Assembly (NCBI GenBank): GCA_036985955.1
Contig: BTQQ01000082.1
Coordinates: 1-7,394, forward strand
Direction: 5' to 3'
Source of the DNA: JAUZQZ01 sp036985955
GTDB lineage: Bacteria; Pseudomonadota; Zetaproteobacteria; Mariprofundales; Mariprofundaceae
Length of the DNA stretch: 7,394 nucleotides
Positions 1 to 6,466 of the stretch are shown one piece after another. The translations under genes and the position numbers were made by a program. How positions within the stretch are numbered: position 1 is the first letter of the stretch; each line of letters opens with the position of its first letter. Below the pieces are notes generated by a model, which did no database searches, was not told the DNA's origin, and was given only the letters and a program-made list of their open reading frames with translations.

Positions 1-566
1 TGGCAGCAATATTGAGTTTGGGAGGCGTGGCGCTTGCTGCAGGCATCGTGCTGGCGATTGCTTCGCGCGTCTTCCATGTCGAAGGCGACCCCATGGTGAG
101 TAAGATTGATGCCGTGCTGCCCCAGACCCAGTGCGGCCAATGCGGCTATCCCGGCTGCAAACCCTATGCCGAGGCCGTGGCACGGGGTGAAGCAGATGTG
201 AACCATTGTGTTCCCGGCGGCGAGCGCGCCATGCTGGCTATTGCGGATCTGATGGGTGTGGAACCCAAACAGCTTGAGGAAGAGCCCGCACCGCCCATGC
301 TGGCTTTTATCCGTGAGGATGAATGCATCGGCTGCACGCTGTGCATCAAGGCCTGCCCGGTGGATGCCATTATCGGTGCACCGAAACAGTATCATACGGT
401 GATTGAAGATCATTGTACGGGCTGCACGTTGTGCGTGGAACCCTGCCCGGTAAATTGCATTGATATGGTGCTCAAACCCGAGGTTCTGGAGGAATGGACA
501 TGGTCAGCGCCGGGAACCCATAAAAAGACGGAAAACGGGGGCGAACATGCTGCAGAAGCTGCTTGA
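1..566 (+). CDS. rnfB: Rnf electron transport complex subunit B (5' end cut by window edge)
   Basis: RnfB is the iron-sulfur subunit thought to take electrons from, or give them to, ferredoxin at the cytoplasmic face of the Rnf complex. The reading frame is open to the window edge. Counting residues from the codon at position 3, there is one hydrophobic N-terminal helix (about 1-20) that anchors the protein. A four-Cys [4Fe-4S] Fes domain follows (C44, C47, C52, C69, beginning CGQCGYPGC). Two ferredoxin-type clusters come next: C108/C111/C114/C118 and C138/C141/C144/C148. At least 187 residues are present; E. coli RsxB has 192. A TTG at 12 could be called as a start, but it would cut into the membrane helix. 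The true start is probably 0-8 codons before the window, and the first two bases (TG) could even be the end of an ATG. The 3' end overlaps rnfC by 20 bp. The family assignment is very secure; only the start is unknown. Confidence 0.96.
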   Translation, partial: AAILSLGGVALAAGIVLAIASRVFHVEGDPMVSKIDAVLPQTQCGQCGYPGCKPYAEAVARGEADVNHCVPGGERAMLAIADLMGVEPKQLEEEPAPPMLAFIREDECIGCTLCIKACPVDAIIGAPKQYHTVIEDHCTGCTLCVEPCPVNCIDMVLKPEVLEEWTWSAPGTHKKTENGGEHAAEAA

Positions 567-2136
567 GCGCCTGAAACCGGCAACACCGGGAACATTCCCC
601 GGTGGCGTGCATCCGCCGGAGCACAAGATCACAGCCACATCAAAAATCAGTCAGTGTCCGTTGCCACCCGTGCTCATTCTGCCGCTCAAACAGCATATTG
701 GTGAAACATGCGCGCCACTGGTGGACGTGGGTGATTCCGTTCTGTTTGGGCAAAAAATTGCCAAATCACAGGGTTACGTATCCGCTTCAATCCATGCGCC
801 CGCTTCCGGCAAGGTCGTCAAGATTGAAGAGCATCCTATACCGCACCCCTCCGGCATGGGACGGCTGTGCATCTTCATTGAACCGGATGGCAAGGACACC
901 CCGGACGAGAGCCTCGAAGCAATGCCGGATTATCGCAACATGGAACCATCCACCATCCGCGAACGCATTCGCGTATGCGGCATCGTGGGTCTGGGCGGTG
1001 CGGTATTTCCCAGCTTTATCAAGATGGTCAGGGACCAACGCAATCCGATTGATACGGTCATTCTGAATGGCATTGAGTGTGAGCCGTACCTCACCAACGA
1101 TCACCGTCTGATGCTGGAAAAGCCGGAGGAAATTCTTCGTGGCATGGACATCATCATGCATGCGGTGAACGCAAAACATGGCATCATCGCCATTGAGGAC
1201 AACAAACCGGATGCCGTGAAAAGCATACGCAAAGCTTTGACCGGAATGAGCGGAATTGATACCGGTAACATCAAAGTCCGCGTATTGCCAACCCGTTACC
1301 CGCAGGGGAGTGAGAAACAACTAATTTATGCGCTGACAGGCCGTGAAATTCCGGCAGGGCGATTGCCGCTTCATATTGGCCTGCTTTGCCAGAATGTCGG
1401 CACCGCCAATGCCGTTCATAATGCCGTGTGTCTGGGCCGATCTTTGACCGAGAGGATCATAACGGTGAGCGGTGATGCCGTGCCGCAACCGGGCAATGTA
1501 TGTGCCCGCATTGGAACACCCGTCCCTTTCCTGTTTGCCCGGCACGGTTTAAATGACATGGATGATATACATGTGATTCACGGCGGCCCGATGATGGGGG
1601 AGCGTCTGTCGAAACTGGATGTGCCGGTCGTAAAATCGACCAACGGTCTGCTGGCCATACAACGGGACACCTTCTACAGCGAGCAGGCCGTGGAAGAACC
1701 CTGCATCCGCTGCGGCCACTGCGTTGAAGTGTGTCCGGCAGGACTGGTCCCCAATGAGCTGGCATGGCACTGCCGCAACGACCAGTTTGATCGTGGTCAG
1801 GAATACGATTTATTTGACTGTATTGAATGTGGGTGCTGCAGCTACGTGTGCCCCTCGCATATCCCGTTGGTGCATTATTTCCGTTACGCCAAGGGACAGG
1901 TTGCGAAAATCGAGAAGGAACAGGAATTCGCCCGGATTTCCAAGATCAGAAGTGAGGCCCGCGACAATCGTCTGGCGCGGGAGCAGGCCGAGCGTGCGGC
2001 CCGTCGCTCCAGAGCAAAACAACAGCACAAAGCAGCCTCTGCTGATAAGGCTGAAGCAGTTGGCAAATCTGAAACGAAACCAACCACTGAAGCCATTCAA
2101 AATACCGACGAAAGCAATGGAGAAAAAAGTGCATGA
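547..2136 (+). CDS. rnfC: Rnf electron transport complex subunit C
   Basis: RnfC is the peripheral, cytoplasmic NADH/FMN-binding subunit, related to the 51-kDa subunit of complex I. The predicted protein has 529 residues. The N-terminal part carries the family signature FPGGVHPPE (17-25). A nucleotide/FMN region follows with GLGGAVFPS (148-156) and ECEPYLTNDHRLM (177-189), then an SLBB-like segment at about 265-315. Two [4Fe-4S] motifs come next: C386/C389/C392/C396 and C425/C428/C431/C435. The tail (about 450-529) is charged and rich in Lys, Arg, Glu and Ala, probably helical or coiled-coil, and lacks the long Ala/Lys repeats of the roughly 740-residue E. coli RsxC. I chose the ATG at 547: it has a G-rich Shine-Dalgarno (about 537-543) and gives the family's usual N-terminus. 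The open frame reaches back to an ATG at 460, but those 29 extra codons overlap rnfB and match nothing in the family. The stop overlaps the rnfD start. Confidence 0.97.
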   Translation: MLQKLLERLKPATPGTFPGGVHPPEHKITATSKISQCPLPPVLILPLKQHIGETCAPLVDVGDSVLFGQKIAKSQGYVSASIHAPASGKVVKIEEHPIPHPSGMGRLCIFIEPDGKDTPDESLEAMPDYRNMEPSTIRERIRVCGIVGLGGAVFPSFIKMVRDQRNPIDTVILNGIECEPYLTNDHRLMLEKPEEILRGMDIIMHAVNAKHGIIAIEDNKPDAVKSIRKALTGMSGIDTGNIKVRVLPTRYPQGSEKQLIYALTGREIPAGRLPLHIGLLCQNVGTANAVHNAVCLGRSLTERIITVSGDAVPQPGNVCARIGTPVPFLFARHGLNDMDDIHVIHGGPMMGERLSKLDVPVVKSTNGLLAIQRDTFYSEQAVEEPCIRCGHCVEVCPAGLVPNELAWHCRNDQFDRGQEYDLFDCIECGCCSYVCPSHIPLVHYFRYAKGQVAKIEKEQEFARISKIRSEARDNRLAREQAERAARRSRAKQQHKAASADKAEAVGKSETKPTTEAIQNTDESNGEKSA

Positions 2137-3188
2137 ATAGTCCGGGTTTAATCAGTTCACCGCATGCCCACGGTGGCGATACGATTCGTGCCAACATGCT
2201 ATCCGTGATGCTGGCGCTGGCTCCGGCCACGGTGGTCAGCGTTTATCTGTTCGGCTGGCTGGCGGTGTTTCTTATTGTGCTTTGCATGGCCGGATGCATG
2301 TTAACCGAAATGGCATGCCTCAAGCTGATGGACCGGCCCCTGTCTCCGCTGGGTGATGGCTCAGCGGCGCTGACCGGCCTGTTTCTTGCGCTGACATTGC
2401 CCGCCTATGTACCGTGGTGGATACCGTTGATCGGCTGCATCGTGGCCATCATTCTTTCCAAACAGGTGTACGGCGGCCTGGGGCACAATCCCTTCAATCC
2501 GGCGCTGGCGGCACGGGTGGTATTGTTGATCTCCTTCCCGCTCAACATGACGGCATGGATCATCCCCATGCACGCAGGCGCGCCACTGGTGGATTTATAT
2601 AATTTCACACAATCATGGCATCTGTTCTGGCTGGGACCGGAGTCGCTGCATCATGGACTGGATGCCATCACCATGGCCAGCCCGCTTGGACATGTCAAAA
2701 CCGAATGGAGCCGTGGTATTGGCGTGCTCGAGGCCCTGCGCGAGTATGATTATAGCTATCTGGATGCATTCCTGGGACGCGAATCCGGCAGTCTGGGCGA
2801 AACAAGTACACTGGCATTGCTCCTGGGCGGCGTGTATCTGCTGGCACGGCATACCATCGCCTGGCACATCCCCGTCTCGTTTATCGCCACGGTAAGTGTG
2901 CTGGCATTGATCTTCAACCAGATCAATCCGGAGCACTTTGCTCCACCGCTGTTCCACCTGCTGGCGGGAGGGCTGATGCTGGGAGCGTTCTTCATGGCGA
3001 CGGACCCGGTCACATCGCCCGTGACACCGCATGGACAGTTGGTGTTTGGCGTCGGCTGCGGCATTCTTACATGGAGTATTCGCAGTTTCGGCGGCTATCC
3101 GGAGGGTGTGATGTTCTCGATTCTGCTGATGAACTGCGCCGTGCCCCTGATTGACCATTATTTAAGGCCGCGTGTCTATGGAAAATAA
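2133..3188 (+). CDS. rnfD: Rnf electron transport complex subunit D, flavin-binding membrane subunit
   Basis: RnfD is a polytopic inner-membrane subunit homologous to NqrB of the Na+-pumping NADH:quinone reductase, and is thought to belong to the electron and ion path. The 351 residues match the family length (E. coli 352). About nine or ten hydrophobic segments are visible. Conserved family motifs include SPLGDGSAALTGL (71-83), GHNPFNPALAARV (117-129) and ATDPVTSP (289-296). The covalent-FMN motif lies in the periplasmic loop as DAITMASPL (177-185). The predicted attachment residue is Ser183, whereas characterised RnfD proteins use Thr. The ATG overlaps the rnfC stop as ATGA, and a GGAG at 2119-2122 serves as a distant Shine-Dalgarno, so translation is probably coupled to rnfC. 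The 3' end overlaps rnfG by 11 bp. The identification is secure; whether Ser183 really carries flavin is untested. Confidence 0.96.
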   Translation: MNSPGLISSPHAHGGDTIRANMLSVMLALAPATVVSVYLFGWLAVFLIVLCMAGCMLTEMACLKLMDRPLSPLGDGSAALTGLFLALTLPAYVPWWIPLIGCIVAIILSKQVYGGLGHNPFNPALAARVVLLISFPLNMTAWIIPMHAGAPLVDLYNFTQSWHLFWLGPESLHHGLDAITMASPLGHVKTEWSRGIGVLEALREYDYSYLDAFLGRESGSLGETSTLALLLGGVYLLARHTIAWHIPVSFIATVSVLALIFNQINPEHFAPPLFHLLAGGLMLGAFFMATDPVTSPVTPHGQLVFGVGCGILTWSIRSFGGYPEGVMFSILLMNCAVPLIDHYLRPRVYGK

Positions 3189-3840
3189 TCAGGCCGGAAA
3201 TCGTAAGGCCAAGCATACCATGGAAATGCTGATGATGGTCATTGCCTTAACGCTGGTAACCGTCATCGCCGCATCATTACTTGGCGTGACGGACATGTTT
3301 ACGCGCGAGCCGATTCGTCAGGCCCAACGCGCCATGCTGCATCGAAGTCTGGAACAGGTGTTACCGGCGCACGTCAACAGTCCGATTGACGATAAACTGG
3401 TGTGGGATGTGGCAGGAAAAAATATGCCTGTTTATCTGGCACGCGATGTGCAGGGACGGGTTACAGCACTTGCCTGGGAGGTCGTCGCGCCGGACGGCTA
3501 TTCGGGTTCCATCCGAATCCTTATCGGTATTTCACCATCCGGCGGGATTCATGCCATCCGTATTACCGCCCATCAGGAAACACCGGGATTAGGTGATGGC
3601 ATTGTCCATAACAAACCATGGCTTGATTTCTTTGTGGGCAAGACCCTGGATAATATCCATTGGGCAGTAAAGAAGGATGGTGGAGATTTCGATCAGTTTA
3701 CCGGTGCCACGATTACACCGCGTGCTGTCGTCAAAGCGGTCAGGAAGGGTCTGGAGTTCTTCAAAATCAACAGGCAGAAACTGCTCAAAATGGCCGCGCA
3801 CCTTGATATACAAAGTAAAAAAGGGAAACTCCCCTCATGA
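3178..3840 (+). CDS. rnfG: Rnf electron transport complex subunit G, covalent-FMN protein
   Basis: RnfG is anchored by one N-terminal helix and exposes an FMN-binding domain on the periplasmic side, where ApbE-type flavin transferases attach FMN to a Thr. With the ATG at 3178 the protein has 220 residues. A membrane segment lies at about 16-36 after a basic N-terminus. The FMN-binding domain shows GYSG (107-110), ETPGLGD (134-140) and the flavinylation motif DQFTGAT (172-178), with T178 as the predicted attachment site. A Lys-rich tail ends the protein. An in-frame GTG at 3172 would add two residues. AAGG at 3164-3167 lies 4 nt from the GTG and 10 nt from the ATG, so the sequence does not settle the start; I prefer the ATG. 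The gene begins inside the end of rnfD and its stop overlaps the rnfE start. No apbE gene is visible in this window, so the transferase must be encoded elsewhere. Confidence 0.95.
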   Translation: MENNQAGNRKAKHTMEMLMMVIALTLVTVIAASLLGVTDMFTREPIRQAQRAMLHRSLEQVLPAHVNSPIDDKLVWDVAGKNMPVYLARDVQGRVTALAWEVVAPDGYSGSIRILIGISPSGGIHAIRITAHQETPGLGDGIVHNKPWLDFFVGKTLDNIHWAVKKDGGDFDQFTGATITPRAVVKAVRKGLEFFKINRQKLLKMAAHLDIQSKKGKLPS

Positions 3841-4484
3841 ATAAAACAGAAATTCTGGCCGATGGCTTCTGGCATAACAATACGATCTTCGCTCAGCTTC
3901 TGGGCATGTGCCCGCTGCTGGGCGTCACTACCAGCGCTATCAATGGTTTCTGGATGGGTGCTGCCACGGTACTGGTATTGCTGGGCTCTAATATCGTGGT
4001 ATCCCTGATTCGTGGTTTCATTCCAAAAAATGTGCGCATTCCCGCTTATATTATGGTGATTGCAGCCTTCGTTACCGTGGTTGGTATGGCGATGAATGCC
4101 TGGATGCATGACATGTACCTGATTCTGGGGCTGTTCATTCCCCTGATTGTAGTCAACTGCGCCATCCTGGGACGTGCTGAGGCCTTTGCCAGCAAGAACA
4201 GCGTATTGGATTCAGCCACCGATGCCCTCGCCGTGGGGCTGGGCTTCACCTTCGCTTTAATGCTATTGGGCAGCGTGCGTGAGATTCTTGGACACGGAAG
4301 TATTTTCGGCCTTTCGCTCTTTGGCGAACATTATCCTGATTTTTTGATGTTTGTGCTGCCACCGGGTGCATTCATCGCGCTGGGATTCATCATTGCCGGC
4401 GTGAACATCATCAACCGGCGCAGAGGACGCGCCGCGCAATCCGTGGCTGCCTGCCGCCCCGCAGCACATGCCGTTCAGGAATAA
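3837..4484 (+). CDS. rnfE: Rnf electron transport complex subunit E, membrane protein
   Basis: RnfE is one of two homologous six-helix membrane subunits (RnfA and RnfE) that pair in opposite orientation. Their conserved half-membrane cysteines hold an iron-sulfur cluster in the core of the complex. The 215-residue protein has about six hydrophobic segments. The signature regions are GMCPLLGVT (23-31, with C25), PLIVVNCAILGRAEAFA (102-118, with C108) and LPPGAFIALG near residues 174-183. It is somewhat shorter than E. coli RnfE (231) because the loop after GSVREILGHGS is compact. Position after rnfG and the N-terminus (WHNN, LLGMCPLL) favour RnfE over RnfA. The ATG overlaps the rnfG stop as ATGA. 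The AGGG Shine-Dalgarno (3822-3825) could pair weakly with CCCT just before the start, which would suit coupled translation. This is the last rnf gene here; the nth gene that follows rnfE in E. coli is absent. Confidence 0.95.
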   Translation: MNKTEILADGFWHNNTIFAQLLGMCPLLGVTTSAINGFWMGAATVLVLLGSNIVVSLIRGFIPKNVRIPAYIMVIAAFVTVVGMAMNAWMHDMYLILGLFIPLIVVNCAILGRAEAFASKNSVLDSATDALAVGLGFTFALMLLGSVREILGHGSIFGLSLFGEHYPDFLMFVLPPGAFIALGFIIAGVNIINRRRGRAAQSVAACRPAAHAVQE

Positions 4485-4496
4485 GGAAGAAAATTC

Positions 4497-4517
4497 AATA
4501 AGATGCCGCATCTTATT
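4497..4517. repeat. Perfect 9-bp inverted repeat between rnfE and the MIF-like gene
   Basis: The arms AATAAGATG (4497-4505) and CATCTTATT (4509-4517) are exact reverse complements around a 3-nt centre, CCG. The site starts 12 bp after the rnfE stop and ends 26 bp before the next start codon. As RNA it would form a short AT-rich hairpin. It has no run of U after it, so it is a poor classical terminator. As DNA it is a symmetric site that a dimeric regulator could bind, or an mRNA end-protecting or processing hairpin. I see no convincing -35/-10 pair around it. The repeat itself is certain; its role is unknown. Confidence 0.6.
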
Positions 4518-4530
4518 AAATCCTCATTCC

Positions 4531-4538
4531 TAAGGAGG
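4531..4538 (+). promoter_or_regulatory. Near-consensus ribosome binding site of the MIF-like gene
   Basis: TAAGGAGG sits 5 nt before the ATG at 4544 and matches the 16S rRNA anti-Shine-Dalgarno almost completely. It is by far the strongest site in the window, where most other genes rely on overlaps. It suggests that this small protein is made in larger amounts than its neighbours and independently of rnfE translation. TCCTC at 4521-4525 is complementary to GAGGA at 4535-4539 and could partly mask it. Confidence 0.75.
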
Positions 4539-4543
4539 AATAT

Positions 4544-4888
4544 ATGCCTTATCTGAATATCCGGACCAATGTAACCATGGACGATAGCGGACAACAGGCG
4601 CTGCTGGAAAAAGCATCACAAACCGTGGCATCCATTCTGGGAAAACCGGAATCCTATGTGATGGTGAATCTCGATTCCGGCAATGCCATGCTCTTTGCCG
4701 GCAACGATGCACCGCTGGCCTATCTGCAACTTAAGAGCCTCGGCTTGCCGGAAGCGCAGACCAGTGCTTTCTCACAAGCGTTATGCGAACTCATGCAGGC
4801 GGAGCTGGACATTGATTCAGGACGTGTCTATATCGAGTTTTCCGGTCCGGAACGACATATGTGGGGCTGGAACGGAGGTACGTTCTGA
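4544..4888 (+). CDS. MIF-like tautomerase-superfamily protein
   Basis: This 114-residue protein belongs to the macrophage migration inhibitory factor (MIF) family, small trimeric proteins that tautomerise phenylpyruvate, hydroxyphenylpyruvate or dopachrome. The catalytic proline follows the initiator Met (MPYLNIRTNV), so Met removal would expose Pro1. Other matches to MIF are GKPESYVMV (33-41, with the active-site Lys34), the central FAGNDAPLAYLQLKSLG (51-67), RVYIEF (94-99) and the ending WGWNGGTF. The CxxC (CALC) of human MIF is missing. The position equal to human Asn97 is Glu98, and the Ile64 position is Leu, so substrate preference may differ. A very strong Shine-Dalgarno fixes the start. 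The symporter gene starts 28 bp downstream, so the two probably share a transcript. The family assignment is firm; the physiological substrate is unknown. Bacterial members are much less studied than animal ones. Confidence 0.9.
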   Translation: MPYLNIRTNVTMDDSGQQALLEKASQTVASILGKPESYVMVNLDSGNAMLFAGNDAPLAYLQLKSLGLPEAQTSAFSQALCELMQAELDIDSGRVYIEFSGPERHMWGWNGGTF

Positions 4889-4904
4889 AAACAGGGGCTG
4901 GCAT

Positions 4905-4912
4905 GAGGAGGG
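4905..4912 (+). promoter_or_regulatory. Ribosome binding site that fixes the symporter start
   Basis: GAGGAGGG lies 4 nt before the ATG at 4917. It picks that ATG over the second ATG at 4923 and over the far-upstream ATG at 4683, whose frame runs through the MIF-like gene. Confidence 0.7.
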
Positions 4913-4916
4913 TGGT

Positions 4917-6446
4917 ATGAAGATGCCATTCAAACTGGCCCTGCTTATCATAATGCTTCTGGGCGTGGCACAGCAAGCGCTCGCTGCACCAACAGGCGTG
5001 GATGCTTTCTTCGGTTCCGTCAACGGAGCACTGGCTTCAGTACTGTTTTTTGATGTAATGCCGGGCGAAGCGAAGATGCCGTTCATCGTTGGCTGGCTGG
5101 TGATCGGGGCGGTTTACCTGACCTTACGCTTCGGCTTCGTCAACCTGCGCATGATGGGCCATGCTTTTCAGGTCATTCGCGGGCGTTACCAGTCGTCCGA
5201 GGACCGGGGCGAGGTCACGCCGTTTCAGGCGCTGTCGGCAGCACTCTCTGCTACGGTCGGACTGGGTAATATTGCCGGGGTGGCCATCGCCGTCAGTATC
5301 GGTGGACCCGGCGCGACATTCTGGATGATCATCGCCGGCTTTTTCGGTATGACTGCCAAATTCACCGAGGTAACGCTGGCCCAGATGTACCGCGAATTCC
5401 GTCCGGACGGACATGTGCTGGGCGGCGCCATGGAATACCTGTCCAAGGGCTTTGCCGAATACGGCTGGGCGAAACTGGGTAAGGGGCTGGCTTTGATGTT
5501 TGCCGTATTCTGCGTTGGCGCATCAATGGGCGGCGGCAATGCCTTTCAGGTGTCACAGGCGCTGGGTGCGGTACAGAATGTATTACCCTTCTTTGAGACC
5601 TATCCGTGGGTGTTCGGCGTACTCATGGGAGGGGCTGTGGCGCTGGTCATTATCGGCGGTATCCGTTCCATCGCCCATGCCGCCGAGGCTATTGTACCGA
5701 CGATGGTATTCATCTATGTCTCTGCATGCCTGTACATCGTTGTTTCACATGCCGCTGATATTCCGGCCGCGTTAATGACGATTCTGCACAGCGCTTTTTC
5801 ACCGACCGCCGTGACAGGCGGCTTCGTCGGCGTACTGGTGGTCGGTTTTCAGCGCGCTGCCTTTTCCAGCGAAGCGGGTATCGGATCGGCGGCTATTGCG
5901 CATTCGGCGGCATCGGTTCGCTATCCCGTCCGGCAAGGTTTTGTCGCACTGTACGAACCCTTTATTGATACCGTGATTATCTGCACGATGACGGCACTGG
6001 TCATCGTGCTGACCGGGGTATGGAATGCACCGGAATATCATCATCTGGTGGAAACGAGCAAGGGTGCGGCATTGACCGCCGTAGCATTCGGCTCGGTGTT
6101 ATCGTGGTTTCCGGTCATTCTTTCCATATCTGTCGTGCTGTTTGCCTACTCAACCATGATTTCCTGGTCCTATTACGGTGAACGCTGCTGGACCTATGTA
6201 TTTGGCGAACGCTATTCAATGCTCTATCGCATCCTGTTTGTCATGGTGATTGTGCTGGCCAGTCTGGTCAGCGCCGGCAATATCCTCGATTTCAGCGATC
6301 TGTTGTTACTGGCTATGGCCTTTCCCAACTTCCTTGCTCTGTACCTGTTGCAAGGCAAGGTGGCGACGGCGCTTAAAGAGTATCGTGGCAGGTTACGTAC
6401 CGGTGAACTGGACCGCGAAGTTGCTATCGTGTCGACAACAGATTAG
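4917..6446 (+). CDS. Sodium:alanine/glycine symporter, AGCS family
   Basis: This is an inner-membrane transporter that would import alanine or glycine together with Na+ (some members may use H+). The predicted protein has 509 residues. It begins with a signal-like segment (MKMPFK, a hydrophobic stretch at 7-17, then ALA-A near 21-24) ahead of the conserved domain, followed by about ten or eleven membrane helices. AGCS signatures are clear: GLGNIAGVAIAVSIGGPGA (115-133), the region MTAKFTEVTLAQMYRE (145-160), SMGGGNAFQ (203-211), FSSEAGIGSAAIAHSAA (316-332) and AYSTMISWSYYGER (410-423). The ATG at 4917 is chosen for its Shine-Dalgarno and because the upstream part of the open frame (from 4683) overlaps the MIF-like gene and has no family similarity. 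The ferredoxin gene starts 20 bp after the stop. Family assignment is secure. The exact substrate and coupling ion cannot be read from the sequence. Confidence 0.93.
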   Translation: MKMPFKLALLIIMLLGVAQQALAAPTGVDAFFGSVNGALASVLFFDVMPGEAKMPFIVGWLVIGAVYLTLRFGFVNLRMMGHAFQVIRGRYQSSEDRGEVTPFQALSAALSATVGLGNIAGVAIAVSIGGPGATFWMIIAGFFGMTAKFTEVTLAQMYREFRPDGHVLGGAMEYLSKGFAEYGWAKLGKGLALMFAVFCVGASMGGGNAFQVSQALGAVQNVLPFFETYPWVFGVLMGGAVALVIIGGIRSIAHAAEAIVPTMVFIYVSACLYIVVSHAADIPAALMTILHSAFSPTAVTGGFVGVLVVGFQRAAFSSEAGIGSAAIAHSAASVRYPVRQGFVALYEPFIDTVIICTMTALVIVLTGVWNAPEYHHLVETSKGAALTAVAFGSVLSWFPVILSISVVLFAYSTMISWSYYGERCWTYVFGERYSMLYRILFVMVIVLASLVSAGNILDFSDLLLLAMAFPNFLALYLLQGKVATALKEYRGRLRTGELDREVAIVSTTD

Positions 6447-6466
6447 GACGAACGGAGAAAACTGAC

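Noticed and set aside
12..14. TTG as the rnfB start codon
   Set aside because: The frame is open to the window edge, and starting here would remove part of the membrane anchor normally present.
460..546. 29-codon upstream extension of rnfC
   Set aside because: It lies inside rnfB, and the family N-terminus begins at the ATG at 547.
585..603. Inverted repeat ACCGGG/CCCGGT near the start of rnfC
   Set aside because: It falls on codons for the conserved T-P-G-T-F-P-G-G stretch, so protein constraint and GC-rich codons explain it.
787..1320. 177-codon reverse-strand open frame opposite rnfC
   Set aside because: It is antisense to a conserved gene, has no recognisable domain, and is readily explained by codon bias on the other strand.
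2613..3158. 181-codon reverse-strand open frame opposite rnfD
   Set aside because: Its composition is rich in His, Gln and Arg, as expected from the reverse of a membrane-protein gene, and no family resemblance is seen.
4683..4916. Open frame extending the symporter 78 codons upstream from an ATG at 4683
   Set aside because: It runs through the MIF-like gene in another frame, its translation resembles no AGCS N-terminus, and a good Shine-Dalgarno with ATG at 4917 gives a normal signal-like start.
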